Shown here: piece by piece, positions 1 to 7,763 of the stretch | How the letters are laid out: each line of letters starts with the position of its first letter | Position numbering within the stretch: the first letter of the stretch is position 1 | Virus record (IMG/VR): IMGVR_UViG_3300021963_000130 | Coordinates: 1-62,595 of that record | From: a virus | Reading direction: 5' to 3' (one strand) | DNA length: 62,595 nt | Made by a program: the position numbers and the translations under genes | The notes under the pieces: model-generated | Told to the model about the DNA's origin: nothing | Database searches by the model: none | What the model saw: the letters and a program-made list of their open reading frames with translations, nothing else

Positions 1-86
1 ACATTTGCTTCACGCAAATACTCTTTGTTGGGCTGGTTGTACACATCCACGGTCGGGATAGTTTTGGGTTGTTTGTATTCAGCCAT
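1..86 (-). CDS. N-terminal fragment of a late protein, cut by the window edge
   Basis: Only the first 28 codons are present, starting MAEYKQPKTIPTVDVYNQPN. The start is supported by a GGAGG site just upstream on the minus strand, and the gene follows the preceding small gene without a gap. It belongs to the late operon. The reading frame does not join directly to the partial gene at the right edge of the window, so the two fragments are not simply the halves of one gene. Function is not recognisable from so short a piece. Confidence 0.7.
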   Translation of the reverse strand, partial: MAEYKQPKTIPTVDVYNQPNKEYLREAN

Positions 87-87
87 T

Positions 88-285
88 TCAGCCTCCGCGA
101 CCAACAGAACGCTGATTCATGACCTTGGCCATGTTGCGTCCGTACTTGAGCATGTCGCCGTTGGTTTTACCGCCAGCCTTGAGCTTTGTCATTGGCTTGC
201 CGGGGTGCATGTTCTTCTCATGCTTGCCAATCGCGGACTTAATCATCTTCTTGTCCTGTGCCAAATCTTTCTTGTCTTCTGCCAT
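88..285 (-). CDS. Small basic late protein with a KAGGKT motif
   Basis: A 65-residue lysine-rich protein beginning MAEDKKDLAQ. The start at 285 is chosen over an upstream in-frame TTG because AAGGAGTCGATC immediately precedes this ATG and because the preceding gene ends at 296. It contains KAGGKTNG, one of several short double-glycine motifs that recur in the small late proteins of this phage. It resembles small conserved proteins encoded beside adaptor genes in aquatic podoviruses, but I know of no established function. A virion or assembly role is inferred from position only. Confidence 0.75.
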   Translation of the reverse strand: MAEDKKDLAQDKKMIKSAIGKHEKNMHPGKPMTKLKAGGKTNGDMLKYGRNMAKVMNQRSVGRGG

Positions 286-295
286 GATCGACTCC

Positions 296-724
296 TTATG
301 TCGTTGCAATCGTAACTGTACCAAGTTCCACCACTAAAACCAAGTTATTTGGTGTTAAAGCTGCGTCAAAGAACGCTGCTCCACCAACTGGGTTCCAGCC
401 CCACTGAAATATCCGGCTACCCCCACTGAGTATGCCTTGTGCGTCTTCAGCAGTGCTGTCTGTCTCAACCACTTGCAAACCTGTGCGCCCAGAAACTTGG
501 TAACTCAGGTCAGGACGCGGGTCACGCACCCCTTGCGGGTCATCCACTGGGTACATACCCAGCAACAACTGTGGCTGATCTGGTTCCCAGCACTCAGGGC
601 ACACTTTCAAGTCGTATGTCTTGGTTTTGACAACGAGCTTCTTGAGCGCCGTGAGCTTGAACCGGAAACCGCAACGGTCGCACTCGGCAATTGAGTTTTT
701 GCCACTGGCAAACCGATTTCCCAT
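296..724 (-). CDS. Late protein with a Cys4 zinc ribbon near its N-terminus
   Basis: A 142-residue protein with CDRC at residues 15-18 and CPEC at about 42-45, the pattern of a zinc ribbon. Conserved-looking segments follow (LLGMYPVDDPQ and FQWGWNPVGG). The start overlaps the stop of the adaptor gene, implying translational coupling. Proteins of this shape are common next to head-tail adaptor genes in podoviruses, so a structural or assembly role is likely. The actual function is unknown, and the zinc site is inferred from cysteine spacing. Confidence 0.8.
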   Translation of the reverse strand: MGNRFASGKNSIAECDRCGFRFKLTALKKLVVKTKTYDLKVCPECWEPDQPQLLLGMYPVDDPQGVRDPRPDLSYQVSGRTGLQVVETDSTAEDAQGILSGGSRIFQWGWNPVGGAAFFDAALTPNNLVLVVELGTVTIATT

Positions 725-1653
725 CAGCCGCCCCCAATGAACATCTGTCTGGGCACAAGCCGCAAGGCTGCACGTTCTTGATCCTCATCAGCCGCCGACA
801 TCCAAGCCTCGTCATACTGGGCTTTCAGCACTACCAGCCTGTCCATGCCACCCGGAACCTTCAAAGCGATGTAGTAGGCCAGTCCAGCCACCATGCAGGG
901 CACAAATCGGAAGGGCACATCCATGACATTTACACCGCTGCCAGCATCCTGCACCCGGCGCATGCGCCAGTACACAAATTGATAGGTCTGGGAGCCATCA
1001 GGAGTGGGCCAGACAGTGATTCGGGGGAGGTTGGGTACGTAGACAGCCACACCAGCGGTGTGGGCTGCGGCGGTCGTGTTGTTCTGGGCACGAAAACAGT
1101 CGCCCAAGTCGTTGCCATCCACGTAGGTGTAGTAGATTGTCTCGGTGCCCAACGTGATGTAGCCAGATGTGGCCAGCCCAGTGGTACTGGAAAGAGTAAT
1201 TGTGGTGTCTGTGGACGTGATGGTGGTCGCCAAAGTTACGCCAGAGGGGGCATTCTGGCCATCCAGCCGCTGATACCAGACTTGAATTGGTCGGGCTTGG
1301 GTCAGTTTGTTGGGGATGGTTGCGTAGGTGGACACGCTGATGCGTGTGATTGTCAAATCTGACTGGGTTGCGGCCACGTTTGCATTGGTTCGGATCACAT
1401 GATCCAGCAAATCCACCGTATCGGTGGGGATGGCGTAGGTATTTAACCCTTGCTCAAAGGTAATCGTGCCCTGCTCAAACGTCCACATGTTGATGCCACG
1501 GTTTGCCCAGTCAGCAAACAGTAAGTTCAGTGATCGCCGAGCCGTTTTCAGGTCATAGCCCGTACGCAACTCTGAACCAGCACGCTCAAAAGCTTCCTCT
1601 ACCAGTTCGGTGAGGTCTAAATTGAAGCCTGTTGACCCAGAGGTGTTCGCCAT
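724..1653 (-). CDS. Head-tail adaptor or tail accessory structural protein
   Basis: A 309-residue protein. The N-terminal helical part (LVEEAFERAGSE, then a stretch ending FADWANRGINMW) and the beta-rich remainder match the podovirus family that joins portal to tail (P22 gp4-like and SU10 adaptor-like proteins). It sits in the late operon downstream of capsid and small late genes and overlaps the preceding gene by one base (TAATG). A second, partial adaptor-like protein lies at the right window edge, so the connector may use two paralogous or successive adaptor rings. Assignment rests on family resemblance, not on a catalytic motif. Confidence 0.72.
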   Translation of the reverse strand: MANTSGSTGFNLDLTELVEEAFERAGSELRTGYDLKTARRSLNLLFADWANRGINMWTFEQGTITFEQGLNTYAIPTDTVDLLDHVIRTNANVAATQSDLTITRISVSTYATIPNKLTQARPIQVWYQRLDGQNAPSGVTLATTITSTDTTITLSSTTGLATSGYITLGTETIYYTYVDGNDLGDCFRAQNNTTAAAHTAGVAVYVPNLPRITVWPTPDGSQTYQFVYWRMRRVQDAGSGVNVMDVPFRFVPCMVAGLAYYIALKVPGGMDRLVVLKAQYDEAWMSAADEDQERAALRLVPRQMFIGGG

Positions 1654-1886
1654 TATCTAAATCCTGCCGTTTTCTTTGCTATGCCTTTAGGCTGAGCCAC
1701 AAACTGCTTACCTGCTGCCTTACCCTTACGCTTGGCCTTGGTTGTCGCAGCATACTCTGCTGGAGACAACGACTTGATAGCCGCTTCTGGCAAATACCGT
1801 TCACCGGTTTTGCTGGAAGGCTTTCCCGACTTGGTACGCCACTTTTGGTCGCCCCAGTTTTTTAAGGACTGTTGCGGCGCTTTCAA
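1653..1886 (-). CDS. Small basic protein of the DUF5872 type
   Basis: A 77-residue lysine-rich protein with WGDQKWRTKSGKPSSKTGER and a YLPEAAIKSLS segment, which I recognise as the DUF5872-like family found in viruses and some bacteria. No function is established. It lies between two other small basic late genes and overlaps both by a few bases, so it is made with the structural proteins. High positive charge would allow nucleic acid contact inside the capsid, which is inference. Confidence 0.75.
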   Translation of the reverse strand: MKAPQQSLKNWGDQKWRTKSGKPSSKTGERYLPEAAIKSLSPAEYAATTKAKRKGKAAGKQFVAQPKGIAKKTAGFR

Positions 1887-2158
1887 TCTTTGTAGCCCCC
1901 GCCTGCCGCCTTGTACTTCTTGGCAACAAGTTGTGCTTTACGGGCTGACCATTGACCTGCACCAGTACCGTGGGTAGCCGCTGCCTTGACCTGAGACACA
2001 ATCTTCTTGCGCAGGGTAGGCTTGGTGTAGTTACCCGCCGCGTTGACTTTGCCGCCTTCTTTGTACTGAGTGAAGTCGGTGTCATCGCGGCGTGCTTTCT
2101 TCACACCGTTGGGCATTTTGGAGGGGTTGATGTCCCCCATTCCACGGCTGGCTCTCAT
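1883..2158 (-). CDS. Small basic late protein, MRASRGMGDINPSKMP type
   Basis: A 91-residue protein opening MRASRGMGDINPSKMP, with a middle EGGKVNAAGNYTKPT motif and a C-terminal segment WSARKAQLVAKKYKAAGGGY. Similar proteins recur in aquatic podovirus late operons and have no known function. The EGGKV motif is a member of the double-glycine motif family shared by several late proteins here. Position suggests a virion or assembly role. Confidence 0.75.
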   Translation of the reverse strand: MRASRGMGDINPSKMPNGVKKARRDDTDFTQYKEGGKVNAAGNYTKPTLRKKIVSQVKAAATHGTGAGQWSARKAQLVAKKYKAAGGGYKD

Positions 2159-2159
2159 C

Positions 2160-2531
2160 TCAGCACATCTTTCCGCCGGATTTCATGGTAATCATTTTGC
2201 CTTTAGTTTTGCCTTTGGAAGCAATGCCGTCACGGCTGGGAGCAGCAGTTTTCACTGAGCCCATCTTGGCAGAAGTGATGCCGCCAGAGGCCATCTTCTT
2301 CATACCCATTTCTTTTTTGTCCATTGCTTTGTCTTTGGCAGATGCTTCAAACTTTGCAAACGGGTTCATTTTCTTTGTAGCCATATCACCACCTCTTTTA
2401 AAAGTTTTGCCTTTGTCGGCAGTTGAAAAATCCTTGCCCACAGACTGCGGGACTCCGACTTTCTTGGCAAACGATGGCGAGTGCGCAATCGCTTCCATGA
2501 AATTGTGTTGCTTCTTACTTGTGCTCGGCAT
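2160..2531 (-). CDS. DUF3008-like protein fused to a lysine/methionine-rich tail
   Basis: A 123-residue protein. Residues 1-49 (MPSTSKKQHNFMEAIAHSPS onward, with VGVPQSVGKDF) resemble DUF3008. The rest is a Lys/Met-rich tail with MASGGIT, DGIASKGKTKGK and MKSGGK. An internal ATG at 2384 (MATKKMNPF) has its own AGAGGTGGTG site upstream, so a second, shorter product is possible and the gene may be a fusion of two genes that are separate elsewhere. The KGKTKG motif is shared with the product of 2721-3068. Function is unknown. Confidence 0.72.
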   Translation of the reverse strand: MPSTSKKQHNFMEAIAHSPSFAKKVGVPQSVGKDFSTADKGKTFKRGGDMATKKMNPFAKFEASAKDKAMDKKEMGMKKMASGGITSAKMGSVKTAAPSRDGIASKGKTKGKMITMKSGGKMC

Positions 2532-2721
2532 CGTCTGCCTTCTTTTTACGAAGCAGCTTGTAAAAATCTTTACCTGTAGCCATTTCGTAAATGCGCATGG
2601 CTCCCACTACTGCGCCAATCAAGGCAAACAGTGGGTTAAACATTTCCAAGAACGCGCCAAACGTGCTGAAGATCGCCACGAAATCCAGTACATTTTTTAC
2701 GTTGTCTGTGTGTTCGGTCAT
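2515..2721 (-). CDS. Small membrane protein, holin candidate
   Basis: A 68-residue protein with two hydrophobic segments (about residues 12-28 and 29-45) separated by a short turn, and a strongly charged C-terminus (LLRKKKADDAEHK). This is the build of a small class II holin. It overlaps both neighbours by a few bases within the late operon. A second and better holin candidate of the 3TM family lies at 55816-56331, so this one may be an alternative holin, an antiholin or an unrelated membrane protein. Confidence 0.6.
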   Translation of the reverse strand: MTEHTDNVKNVLDFVAIFSTFGAFLEMFNPLFALIGAVVGAMRIYEMATGKDFYKLLRKKKADDAEHK

Positions 2722-3068
2722 TACAAGTACCTACCTTTTGTTTTGCCTTTGACAGCACAGCCATCTGCACGAGAAGAAGCGCTGGAGACTTTGCCGCCTT
2801 TGGCCATTTGAATTGGGTTATCCAAACTTGGAGACTGGCCCGGTTTCATTCCGCCCCCTAAACTACCTCCACGCAATTGCAGAGATCGTAGTTTTTTCTC
2901 GGTGTCGTACCGTGGGTTGTTTTTGTACTCTTCAGCACCTTTTTTAATCTCATCCGCAGTACGTTTACTACGTTCAGCTTGTTGTTTGGCAACGGACTCG
3001 TCCGAAGCTTTTGGTGGTGAAACCATTTTTGACTTTTTACCGTCTTTTTCAAAGTCTGTGTCATCCAT
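2721..3068 (-). CDS. Small charged late protein with a C-terminal KGKTKG tag
   Basis: A 115-residue hydrophilic protein, probably helical in its middle (residues about 25-65). The C-terminus reads MAKGGKVSSASSRADGCAVK followed by GKTKGRYL. The same A/SRxDGxAxKGKTKG pattern ends the DUF3008-like protein nearby, so the motif is a shared tail rather than chance. No enzyme motif is visible. It starts immediately upstream of the small membrane protein gene in the late operon. Confidence 0.7.
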   Translation of the reverse strand: MDDTDFEKDGKKSKMVSPPKASDESVAKQQAERSKRTADEIKKGAEEYKNNPRYDTEKKLRSLQLRGGSLGGGMKPGQSPSLDNPIQMAKGGKVSSASSRADGCAVKGKTKGRYL

Positions 3069-3075
3069 GTTTACC

Positions 3076-3330
3076 TCAACATTTCCAAGCCCGAAGGCTT
3101 TTGTTAATCCTCGAATCGGGGTCTTTTGCGGTCTTCGTACTTGTCAGCTTCTTCTTCATGCCTTCCATACGGGCGCAGAAAGAGTCTCGGCGTTTGCCGC
3201 CCTCTGGTTGAGGAGCTTTCAGGCCCGGCTTGCCGGGGTTCGCCTTGTTGTAGGAAGCCCGACCTTTGGCGTTCAAGCCGCCCTTCTCGGATTTCCCTTC
3301 CTTGCGTGTCCATGCTGGTGACTTAGCCAT
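3076..3330 (-). CDS. Small basic protein of the DUF6321 type
   Basis: An 84-residue protein opening MAKSPAWTRKEGKSEKGGLN, with GRASYNKANPGKPGLK and RRDSFCARM, a pattern I recognise as DUF6321-like and common in podovirus head operons. It overlaps the upstream gene by 8 bases, implying coupled translation. No catalytic residues are evident, and its function is unknown. Its strong positive charge is shared with the other small late proteins in this stretch. Confidence 0.78.
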   Translation of the reverse strand: MAKSPAWTRKEGKSEKGGLNAKGRASYNKANPGKPGLKAPQPEGGKRRDSFCARMEGMKKKLTSTKTAKDPDSRINKSLRAWKC

Positions 3331-3616
3331 AAAACGCCGTCACGCCAGTAATAGCCGCAGACGTGGCAAAGTAGATGTTTGTGCTGAACTTGACACCTTC
3401 TCCCGGAATAAGGATGTACACCGCATTTGGGTTGGTGTTGGACACAATATCAAACTCCACCAGTGTGGTGCCGCCAGAACCGCCGTCTTTGAAAGTAATG
3501 GCCGATGCCGTGCTTGCCGCACCAACAATGACAAAACCCTTCAACCGCGCAGGTTGGCCAAAGATCGAACCGGACGTATTTAAGTGCGTTGACTTAACGT
3601 CATATTGCATTGTCAT
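3323..3616 (-). CDS. Small beta-rich structural protein, possible capsid decoration
   Basis: A 97-residue protein rich in small and beta-forming residues (KGFVIVGAASTASAITFKDG). The start at 3616 is chosen because GGAG lies seven bases upstream of ATGACAATG; the in-frame TTG at 3622 lies inside that spacer. It follows two putative structural genes downstream of the capsid gene, which suits a decoration or minor head protein. That role is inferred from position and composition only. Confidence 0.65.
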   Translation of the reverse strand: MTMQYDVKSTHLNTSGSIFGQPARLKGFVIVGAASTASAITFKDGGSGGTTLVEFDIVSNTNPNAVYILIPGEGVKFSTNIYFATSAAITGVTAFYG

Positions 3617-3635
3617 AATCAAACTCCTGATTTAA

Positions 3636-3653
3636 CAGGGGCCGAAGCCCCGT
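3636..3653 (-). other. Stem-loop with UUCG tetraloop between head genes
   Basis: On the minus strand the sequence reads GGGGC TTCG GCCCC, a perfect five-pair stem closed by the very stable UUCG tetraloop. It sits just after the stop of the gene at 3662-4201 and before the next ribosome binding site. It lacks a U-run, so it is more likely an RNA-stabilising or processing element than a terminator. Confidence 0.6.
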
Positions 3654-3661
3654 TGGGTTGA

Positions 3662-4201
3662 TTAGGAAGTAGCGAACGGTGTGGCAACAGTGCCTGAACC
3701 CAACACAGTGCCTTTGACCATGTACTTCAGTGCAGCAATAGCAAAAACCTGAATCCAAGTACCTGCAATACCGCCAGTAGTGCTGCCGTTCAGGTTAATG
3801 AAGACATCACTTGCGCCAGCAACAAAACCACGGGCTGCGTCTGTTGAATCGGTATCAATAGACATGACCGCGCCAACATACTTGTCAGTACCATCAGTGC
3901 CGATTTTCACGGAGCTTGTGGCAACGGTTGTGGGAACCCAGATTGTGTACAGCACGCCTTGGTTGTTGGTGGTGCTTGGGTCTTGGCCGGGGCCAGAAGT
4001 TGTGGGATTAGTTGCAGCACTGATAGTGGGCAGAGTCAAAACAAGATTTGCTGCCAAAGTGCCGCCAACAGAAAGAATACGACCGCCGTGGTCGGTAGGG
4101 TTCAATGTGGTTGAAGCTGTGATTGCAACAACAGAGGCTGGGCCTTGTTGGTATGCGCCGCCCAATGAACGAACTGGGCCTTGAAACGTAGTGCGTGCCA
4201 T
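3662..4201 (-). CDS. Putative head decoration or minor capsid protein
   Basis: A 179-residue protein starting MARTTFQGPVRSLGGAYQQG and dominated by Thr, Ser, Ala, Gly and Val, with predicted beta strands and no charged helices. It directly follows the major capsid gene, separated by a terminator-like hairpin, as decoration proteins often do. The start has AAGGA upstream. No catalytic motif is present. The role is inferred from composition and position. Confidence 0.65.
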   Translation of the reverse strand: MARTTFQGPVRSLGGAYQQGPASVVAITASTTLNPTDHGGRILSVGGTLAANLVLTLPTISAATNPTTSGPGQDPSTTNNQGVLYTIWVPTTVATSSVKIGTDGTDKYVGAVMSIDTDSTDAARGFVAGASDVFINLNGSTTGGIAGTWIQVFAIAALKYMVKGTVLGSGTVATPFATS

Positions 4202-4299
4202 GATGATTCCTTACATGCAAGTAGCGCATCTGTCTGCATGTCGTCAGCCGGGACTGTCAGATGCACCGGAAACCCCGGAATGGTTTGAATATACCTCAA

Positions 4300-4326
4300 A
4301 AGAAAAAGGGGCGCTAGCCCCCTTTT
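4300..4326 (-). terminator. Intrinsic terminator after the major capsid gene
   Basis: On the minus strand AAAAGGGG and CCCCTTTT can pair around a seven-base loop (4304-4311 with 4319-4326), followed by TCTTTT. It lies immediately downstream of the capsid gene stop at 4337. Partial termination here would make capsid transcripts more abundant than those of the genes further downstream. Confidence 0.75.
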
Positions 4327-4336
4327 CAGCTTTCGC

Positions 4337-5266
4337 TTACGCGCCAGCAGAACCCCACATACCGAGGGGATCAGACCAGCCGAAGCTATAACGTTCACGA
4401 GCTTTGTAACGGACGTTGCCGGTATCAAAGTCGCCGTCCATTGAGTTAGCCAGAGGCATACGCTCAAAGTGCTTCATGCCGTTTGGAACGTCAGTAATCA
4501 AATACCAGCCGTTGACATCGGTCAAGAAGTGATTGACGGTGTAGCCTTCAGGGATTGCACCCATCTGCTTCAACGCGTTGATGTCGTTGTCAGCAGTAGA
4601 GACACGCAGTTCAGTATCAAGCAAACGCTTGGCAACGAACATCAGTGAAGGTGGAATAACCATCTTGCGAGGCTTGGCGGCGATCAACAGACCACGTTCA
4701 TCAGTCCACGCTGCGATTTGAATCACGGCGTTTTCCAATGAAGTTTCGTTCAGGTCAACACCAGTGGTGGGGCTGTTGTAGTTAACAGAACCGTTCACCA
4801 ATGGGTGGCCAACACGAGTGCTGGAGCTGTTGTTACCGAACAAGGTAACGCCGTCACCGCCCAAGTAGGAGCCGTTGAAACCGTTGTTGATAACGGAAGC
4901 GGCTTTAACTTGCTTGGTGTAGGACATGGCACGGGCCAGAGCTTTGGTGTAACGAGCAGACAGGCTGTCGTACAAGTTATCTTCGACCGCTTCTTCAGTG
5001 ATCGAGAAACCCAGAGCAATGGTTTCGTGGTTGTAACGTGCGGTGAAAGCTTCCTGCGCATTGTCATAAGAAATTGCAGAACCTTCATTCTTTACGGGAG
5101 CGGCACCGAAACCAGCAAGCTTGGTCTCTTCTTCAAAGCTACGCTCAGATTTCTCTGTTTCGTAGATTTCTTTGTGCTCTTCGCCGTAGCGTGCGTACTC
5201 CATACCAAACAATGCGTTCAGTCCGGGGAGCAACTCTTTCAGTAGTTGTGCGCGTGAAATTGTCAT
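4337..5266 (-). CDS. Major capsid protein (HK97 fold, Mu gpT-like)
   Basis: A 309-residue protein with features of Mu gpT-like major head proteins: an N-terminal MTISRAQLLKELLPGLNALF helix, then SERSFEEETKLAGFGAAPVK, the E-loop-like region EAFTARYNHETIALGFSITE, and later YNSPTTGVDLNETSL. It self-assembles into the icosahedral shell. Length fits the family. It is preceded on the minus strand by AAGGAGTAACTC and lies downstream of scaffold and two structural genes, the usual order. A terminator-like hairpin follows, which fits strong expression. Confidence 0.9.
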   Translation of the reverse strand: MTISRAQLLKELLPGLNALFGMEYARYGEEHKEIYETEKSERSFEEETKLAGFGAAPVKNEGSAISYDNAQEAFTARYNHETIALGFSITEEAVEDNLYDSLSARYTKALARAMSYTKQVKAASVINNGFNGSYLGGDGVTLFGNNSSSTRVGHPLVNGSVNYNSPTTGVDLNETSLENAVIQIAAWTDERGLLIAAKPRKMVIPPSLMFVAKRLLDTELRVSTADNDINALKQMGAIPEGYTVNHFLTDVNGWYLITDVPNGMKHFERMPLANSMDGDFDTGNVRYKARERYSFGWSDPLGMWGSAGA

Positions 5267-5279
5267 TTTGAGTTACTCC

Positions 5280-5906
5280 TTACAGGCCAACTGCGTTGGT
5301 AAATGAGTGATAGCCGGGGTTAATTTTGACAAGGATGTCGGTGTAAGCATCGCCTACAGTCGAGAAGCCTTGCATATTAACGAACCCAACAACACGGAAA
5401 GCTGCGGTGGTAGTCACAGCAGAGGAACCAACCACGACAGAAGCCGTAGAGTTACCTGTTGATGTGCTGCCTGTTGCCACAGCGCTGGTTGAGAAGAATA
5501 TGTTTGCGCCCAATGCAGTTTGTGCAACAGTACCAGCGGACTGGACTTGGAACACAACACCGGGATCATCCACAACGTAAGCGTTAATCACGCCAGTAAC
5601 ACCTGTGGGGTAGTACTGTGCATAGATCACTTGACCTTGCGTGTTGATGTACGAACAGCCAACGAACACACCCACGATACCGGTATTAGCGGTGCCAGTA
5701 GGGAAGCCATTGGTGGTCGCGTCAGCGCCGGTTGCGGTTGCCACAGCCAGATAGCCAGACGCATTCACATACACGGGCGAACCGTTGTAAATGCTTGAGG
5801 CAGTGCCTGCGGGGTCGATGAGATAAGAACGGGTCGCACCTGCATATGGTGTGCCGCCCAACTCATTTACGGGTTTTAGGCCGTAAGGGGATGCTACTGA
5901 TGCCAT
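5280..5906 (-). CDS. Structural protein upstream of the capsid gene
   Basis: A 208-residue protein opening MASVASPYGLKPVNELGGTP, low in charge and rich in Val, Thr, Gly and Ala, suggesting an all-beta virion protein. It has a strong AAGGAGTCC ribosome site and stops 14 bases before the major capsid gene. Proteins with the SPYGLKPVNxxGG opening are often annotated as head or decoration proteins in podoviruses. A decoration role is likely but inferred. Confidence 0.75.
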   Translation of the reverse strand: MASVASPYGLKPVNELGGTPYAGATRSYLIDPAGTASSIYNGSPVYVNASGYLAVATATGADATTNGFPTGTANTGIVGVFVGCSYINTQGQVIYAQYYPTGVTGVINAYVVDDPGVVFQVQSAGTVAQTALGANIFFSTSAVATGSTSTGNSTASVVVGSSAVTTTAAFRVVGFVNMQGFSTVGDAYTDILVKINPGYHSFTNAVGL

Positions 5907-5921
5907 TTAAGGACTCCTTGT

Positions 5922-6374
5922 TTATTTAGAACCTGAACCAAATCCGGCTCCGCGACTGACTGACGATTTTTTCTCGGCAAACAGCGGCATTATCGGATTG
6001 TTGTTTCGCATGAAGTGGTTGTCCACTGATTCCATCTGGTTCTGAGCTTGTTTGTCGTAGTACTCATTACGTGCATCCGCTTTATCGGAAGGCATCTTGC
6101 AAAGCATGAGGCCACCAATTTCAACGTTACCCGTTTTTTCACTACCAACAATCATTAACTCAGGATGATCTACTGCTTTCACCGGCTCCCAACCATCGCG
6201 GAACTTGCGTGACACGTTGGTCGGTTCGTGCTGACCCAAGACATGTGTAGCTACCCAACGGTAGATATATCCGGGTTCAGGTGTCGGATCGGGCAGTGCA
6301 GTCGGCGGTACGTATACAGCACGAGCTTGCTTTTCGCGTGACACATTGTCACGAGGGTTACGGTTTTCAGCCAT
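5922..6374 (-). CDS. Conserved head-operon protein between scaffold and capsid genes
   Basis: A 150-residue hydrophilic protein with a Pro-rich stretch (YVPPTALPDPTPEPGYIYRW), WVATHVLGQHEPTNVSRKFR and a Gly/Ser-rich C-terminus (RGAGFGSGSK). Its start overlaps the end of the scaffold-like gene by 8 bases. Related proteins occupy this place in aquatic podoviruses, but their function is not known to me. A head assembly or minor structural role is inferred from position. Confidence 0.7.
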   Translation of the reverse strand: MAENRNPRDNVSREKQARAVYVPPTALPDPTPEPGYIYRWVATHVLGQHEPTNVSRKFRDGWEPVKAVDHPELMIVGSEKTGNVEIGGLMLCKMPSDKADARNEYYDKQAQNQMESVDNHFMRNNNPIMPLFAEKKSSVSRGAGFGSGSK

Positions 6375-7317
6375 TTTGATTCTCCAGTTTTAAAACTTCT
6401 GCAACATATTTTTTCGGGTCGAGGTTGTACTTTTTAATTAACGCAGCTTGAGTCGGCGTTAACTGTATCTTCCTTGTCCCGGTTGAACGTGATGCAGGGG
6501 CCACCACGGATGATGGACGCCTCGGAGTCTCACTCGACCTAGGCCTTTCGTCGTTTCCACCGAAAACTTCAGGGAACTTCGACTTCACGCGAGCATCTAT
6601 TTGCTCGAAGTAATCATCGCTGCGGGGATCGACCCCGTTGTTGACTAGTTTCTGGTGCAGCCCTAGTGCAAAGCTGGTAACTTCTTCAAACCCGTCTGTG
6701 CCAAACCACTGGTTTTTTGCTTGCCAGCGCAAGGTTTTTTCGTCAGCACGCACCGGTTCGGGTGCTTGTTGTCGCTGTTGTACCTCATAATTTTCGTTCT
6801 GTAAAGGGGGTGGACGAAAATTCTGCGCATTTTGCACTTTTGTTTTGGCTTCAAACAACGCTTCTTGGGCGGCAAGGATGGCATCAGAGTCAAAAGACTC
6901 CTGTGCGGCCTTGTAATCCCGGCGTGCTTTGTCCAATTCAGCTTCGGCAGCAGACTTGGCCATTGCGCCATACTGTTCTGTGCCGTTGCTTACGTACTGC
7001 TTTAGTTTGTTGTTTTCGCTGACGTAGTGCTGTGCAAGACGCTCAAGCTCTTGCTTTTCCCTCAAAAGGGTTTCTTTGGCTCGACGTTCGTCGTGACGGG
7101 CATGGGTCAACTCTTTGATGCGTTTTTGGGCACCTTGGGTGTATGACTCAATCTCATCATCGGTTGGGTCTGCTACCTCTTTGTCAAGGGGGCGGCGACC
7201 ACGATCCTGTTCAGGCGTGTCGTCAACGATTTCAATTTCAACATCCTCTTCGGTTTGAATTTCAACCTTCTGATTCTTGTTGTCATCAAGTTCGTCGGGG
7301 AACTTGTATTCGGCCAT
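6367..7317 (-). CDS. Capsid scaffolding protein
   Basis: A 316-residue, highly charged protein. Residues 1-55 are acidic, residues about 55-165 form a long predicted coiled coil (RIKELTHARHDERRAKETLL onward), then a Pro/Gln linker, and the last 45 residues are basic with QAALIKKYNLDPKKYVAEVL. An acidic, coiled-coil protein with a basic C-terminal helix encoded between portal and capsid genes is typical of internal scaffolds, whose C-terminus binds the capsid subunit. The ribosome site is AAAGGAGTAG. No protease domain is visible. Confidence 0.82.
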   Translation of the reverse strand: MAEYKFPDELDDNKNQKVEIQTEEDVEIEIVDDTPEQDRGRRPLDKEVADPTDDEIESYTQGAQKRIKELTHARHDERRAKETLLREKQELERLAQHYVSENNKLKQYVSNGTEQYGAMAKSAAEAELDKARRDYKAAQESFDSDAILAAQEALFEAKTKVQNAQNFRPPPLQNENYEVQQRQQAPEPVRADEKTLRWQAKNQWFGTDGFEEVTSFALGLHQKLVNNGVDPRSDDYFEQIDARVKSKFPEVFGGNDERPRSSETPRRPSSVVAPASRSTGTRKIQLTPTQAALIKKYNLDPKKYVAEVLKLENQNG

Positions 7318-7328
7318 ATCTACTCCTT

Positions 7329-7763
7329 TTAAGCGCGGGTAAGCCCACGAGGGTCTTGCACAACAGCGTCCACTTGGTCATCATTGATGAGCCGGAACTC
7401 TTTTCCAAAAATCTTAAAGCGCGTACCTGAATATGTACGCACGAGCACAAAGTCACCTTTCTTGCACCACGCTCCTGCGGGAAACTTGGTCTGGTCTTTG
7501 TACGCGTCGGGGCCAACCTTAAGCACAAACAGAACAGTTGTTGCATGTTCTTCTTGACGCATGGAGGAGGTGGCTTTCACGAGATCAAGCTCAGTACCGT
7601 CAATCCTTTCGGAGATGTCGGGTACGGCACACAGCAGCTTCCATCCTGTCGGCTCTGGCAGCATGGTGGCTTTTTCATCGTCTGTTGCGTCTTGCGCTGG
7701 CGCTTCGACGGGTTGGATTTCAGGCAGGGCAAATTGCCCCGGTTCTAGAACGAGTTCACTCAT
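7329..7763 (-). CDS. GroES-like co-chaperonin
   Basis: A 144-residue protein whose C-terminal 100 residues fit the Cpn10/GroES fold. GWKLLCAVPDISERIDGTEL matches the first strand. A region corresponding to the mobile loop follows, then VLKVGPDAYKD, GAWCKKGDFVLVRTYSGTRF (the VKxGDxVLxxxYxGT signature), KIFGKEFRLINDDQVDAVVQ and a final DP. It would cap the host GroEL chamber, as T4 gp31 does, to fold phage proteins such as the capsid subunit. The N-terminal 40 residues are an extra Glu/Pro-rich extension. It overlaps the preceding small gene and lies between portal and scaffold genes, which supports a role in capsid folding. Confidence 0.82.
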   Translation of the reverse strand: MSELVLEPGQFALPEIQPVEAPAQDATDDEKATMLPEPTGWKLLCAVPDISERIDGTELDLVKATSSMRQEEHATTVLFVLKVGPDAYKDQTKFPAGAWCKKGDFVLVRTYSGTRFKIFGKEFRLINDDQVDAVVQDPRGLTRA

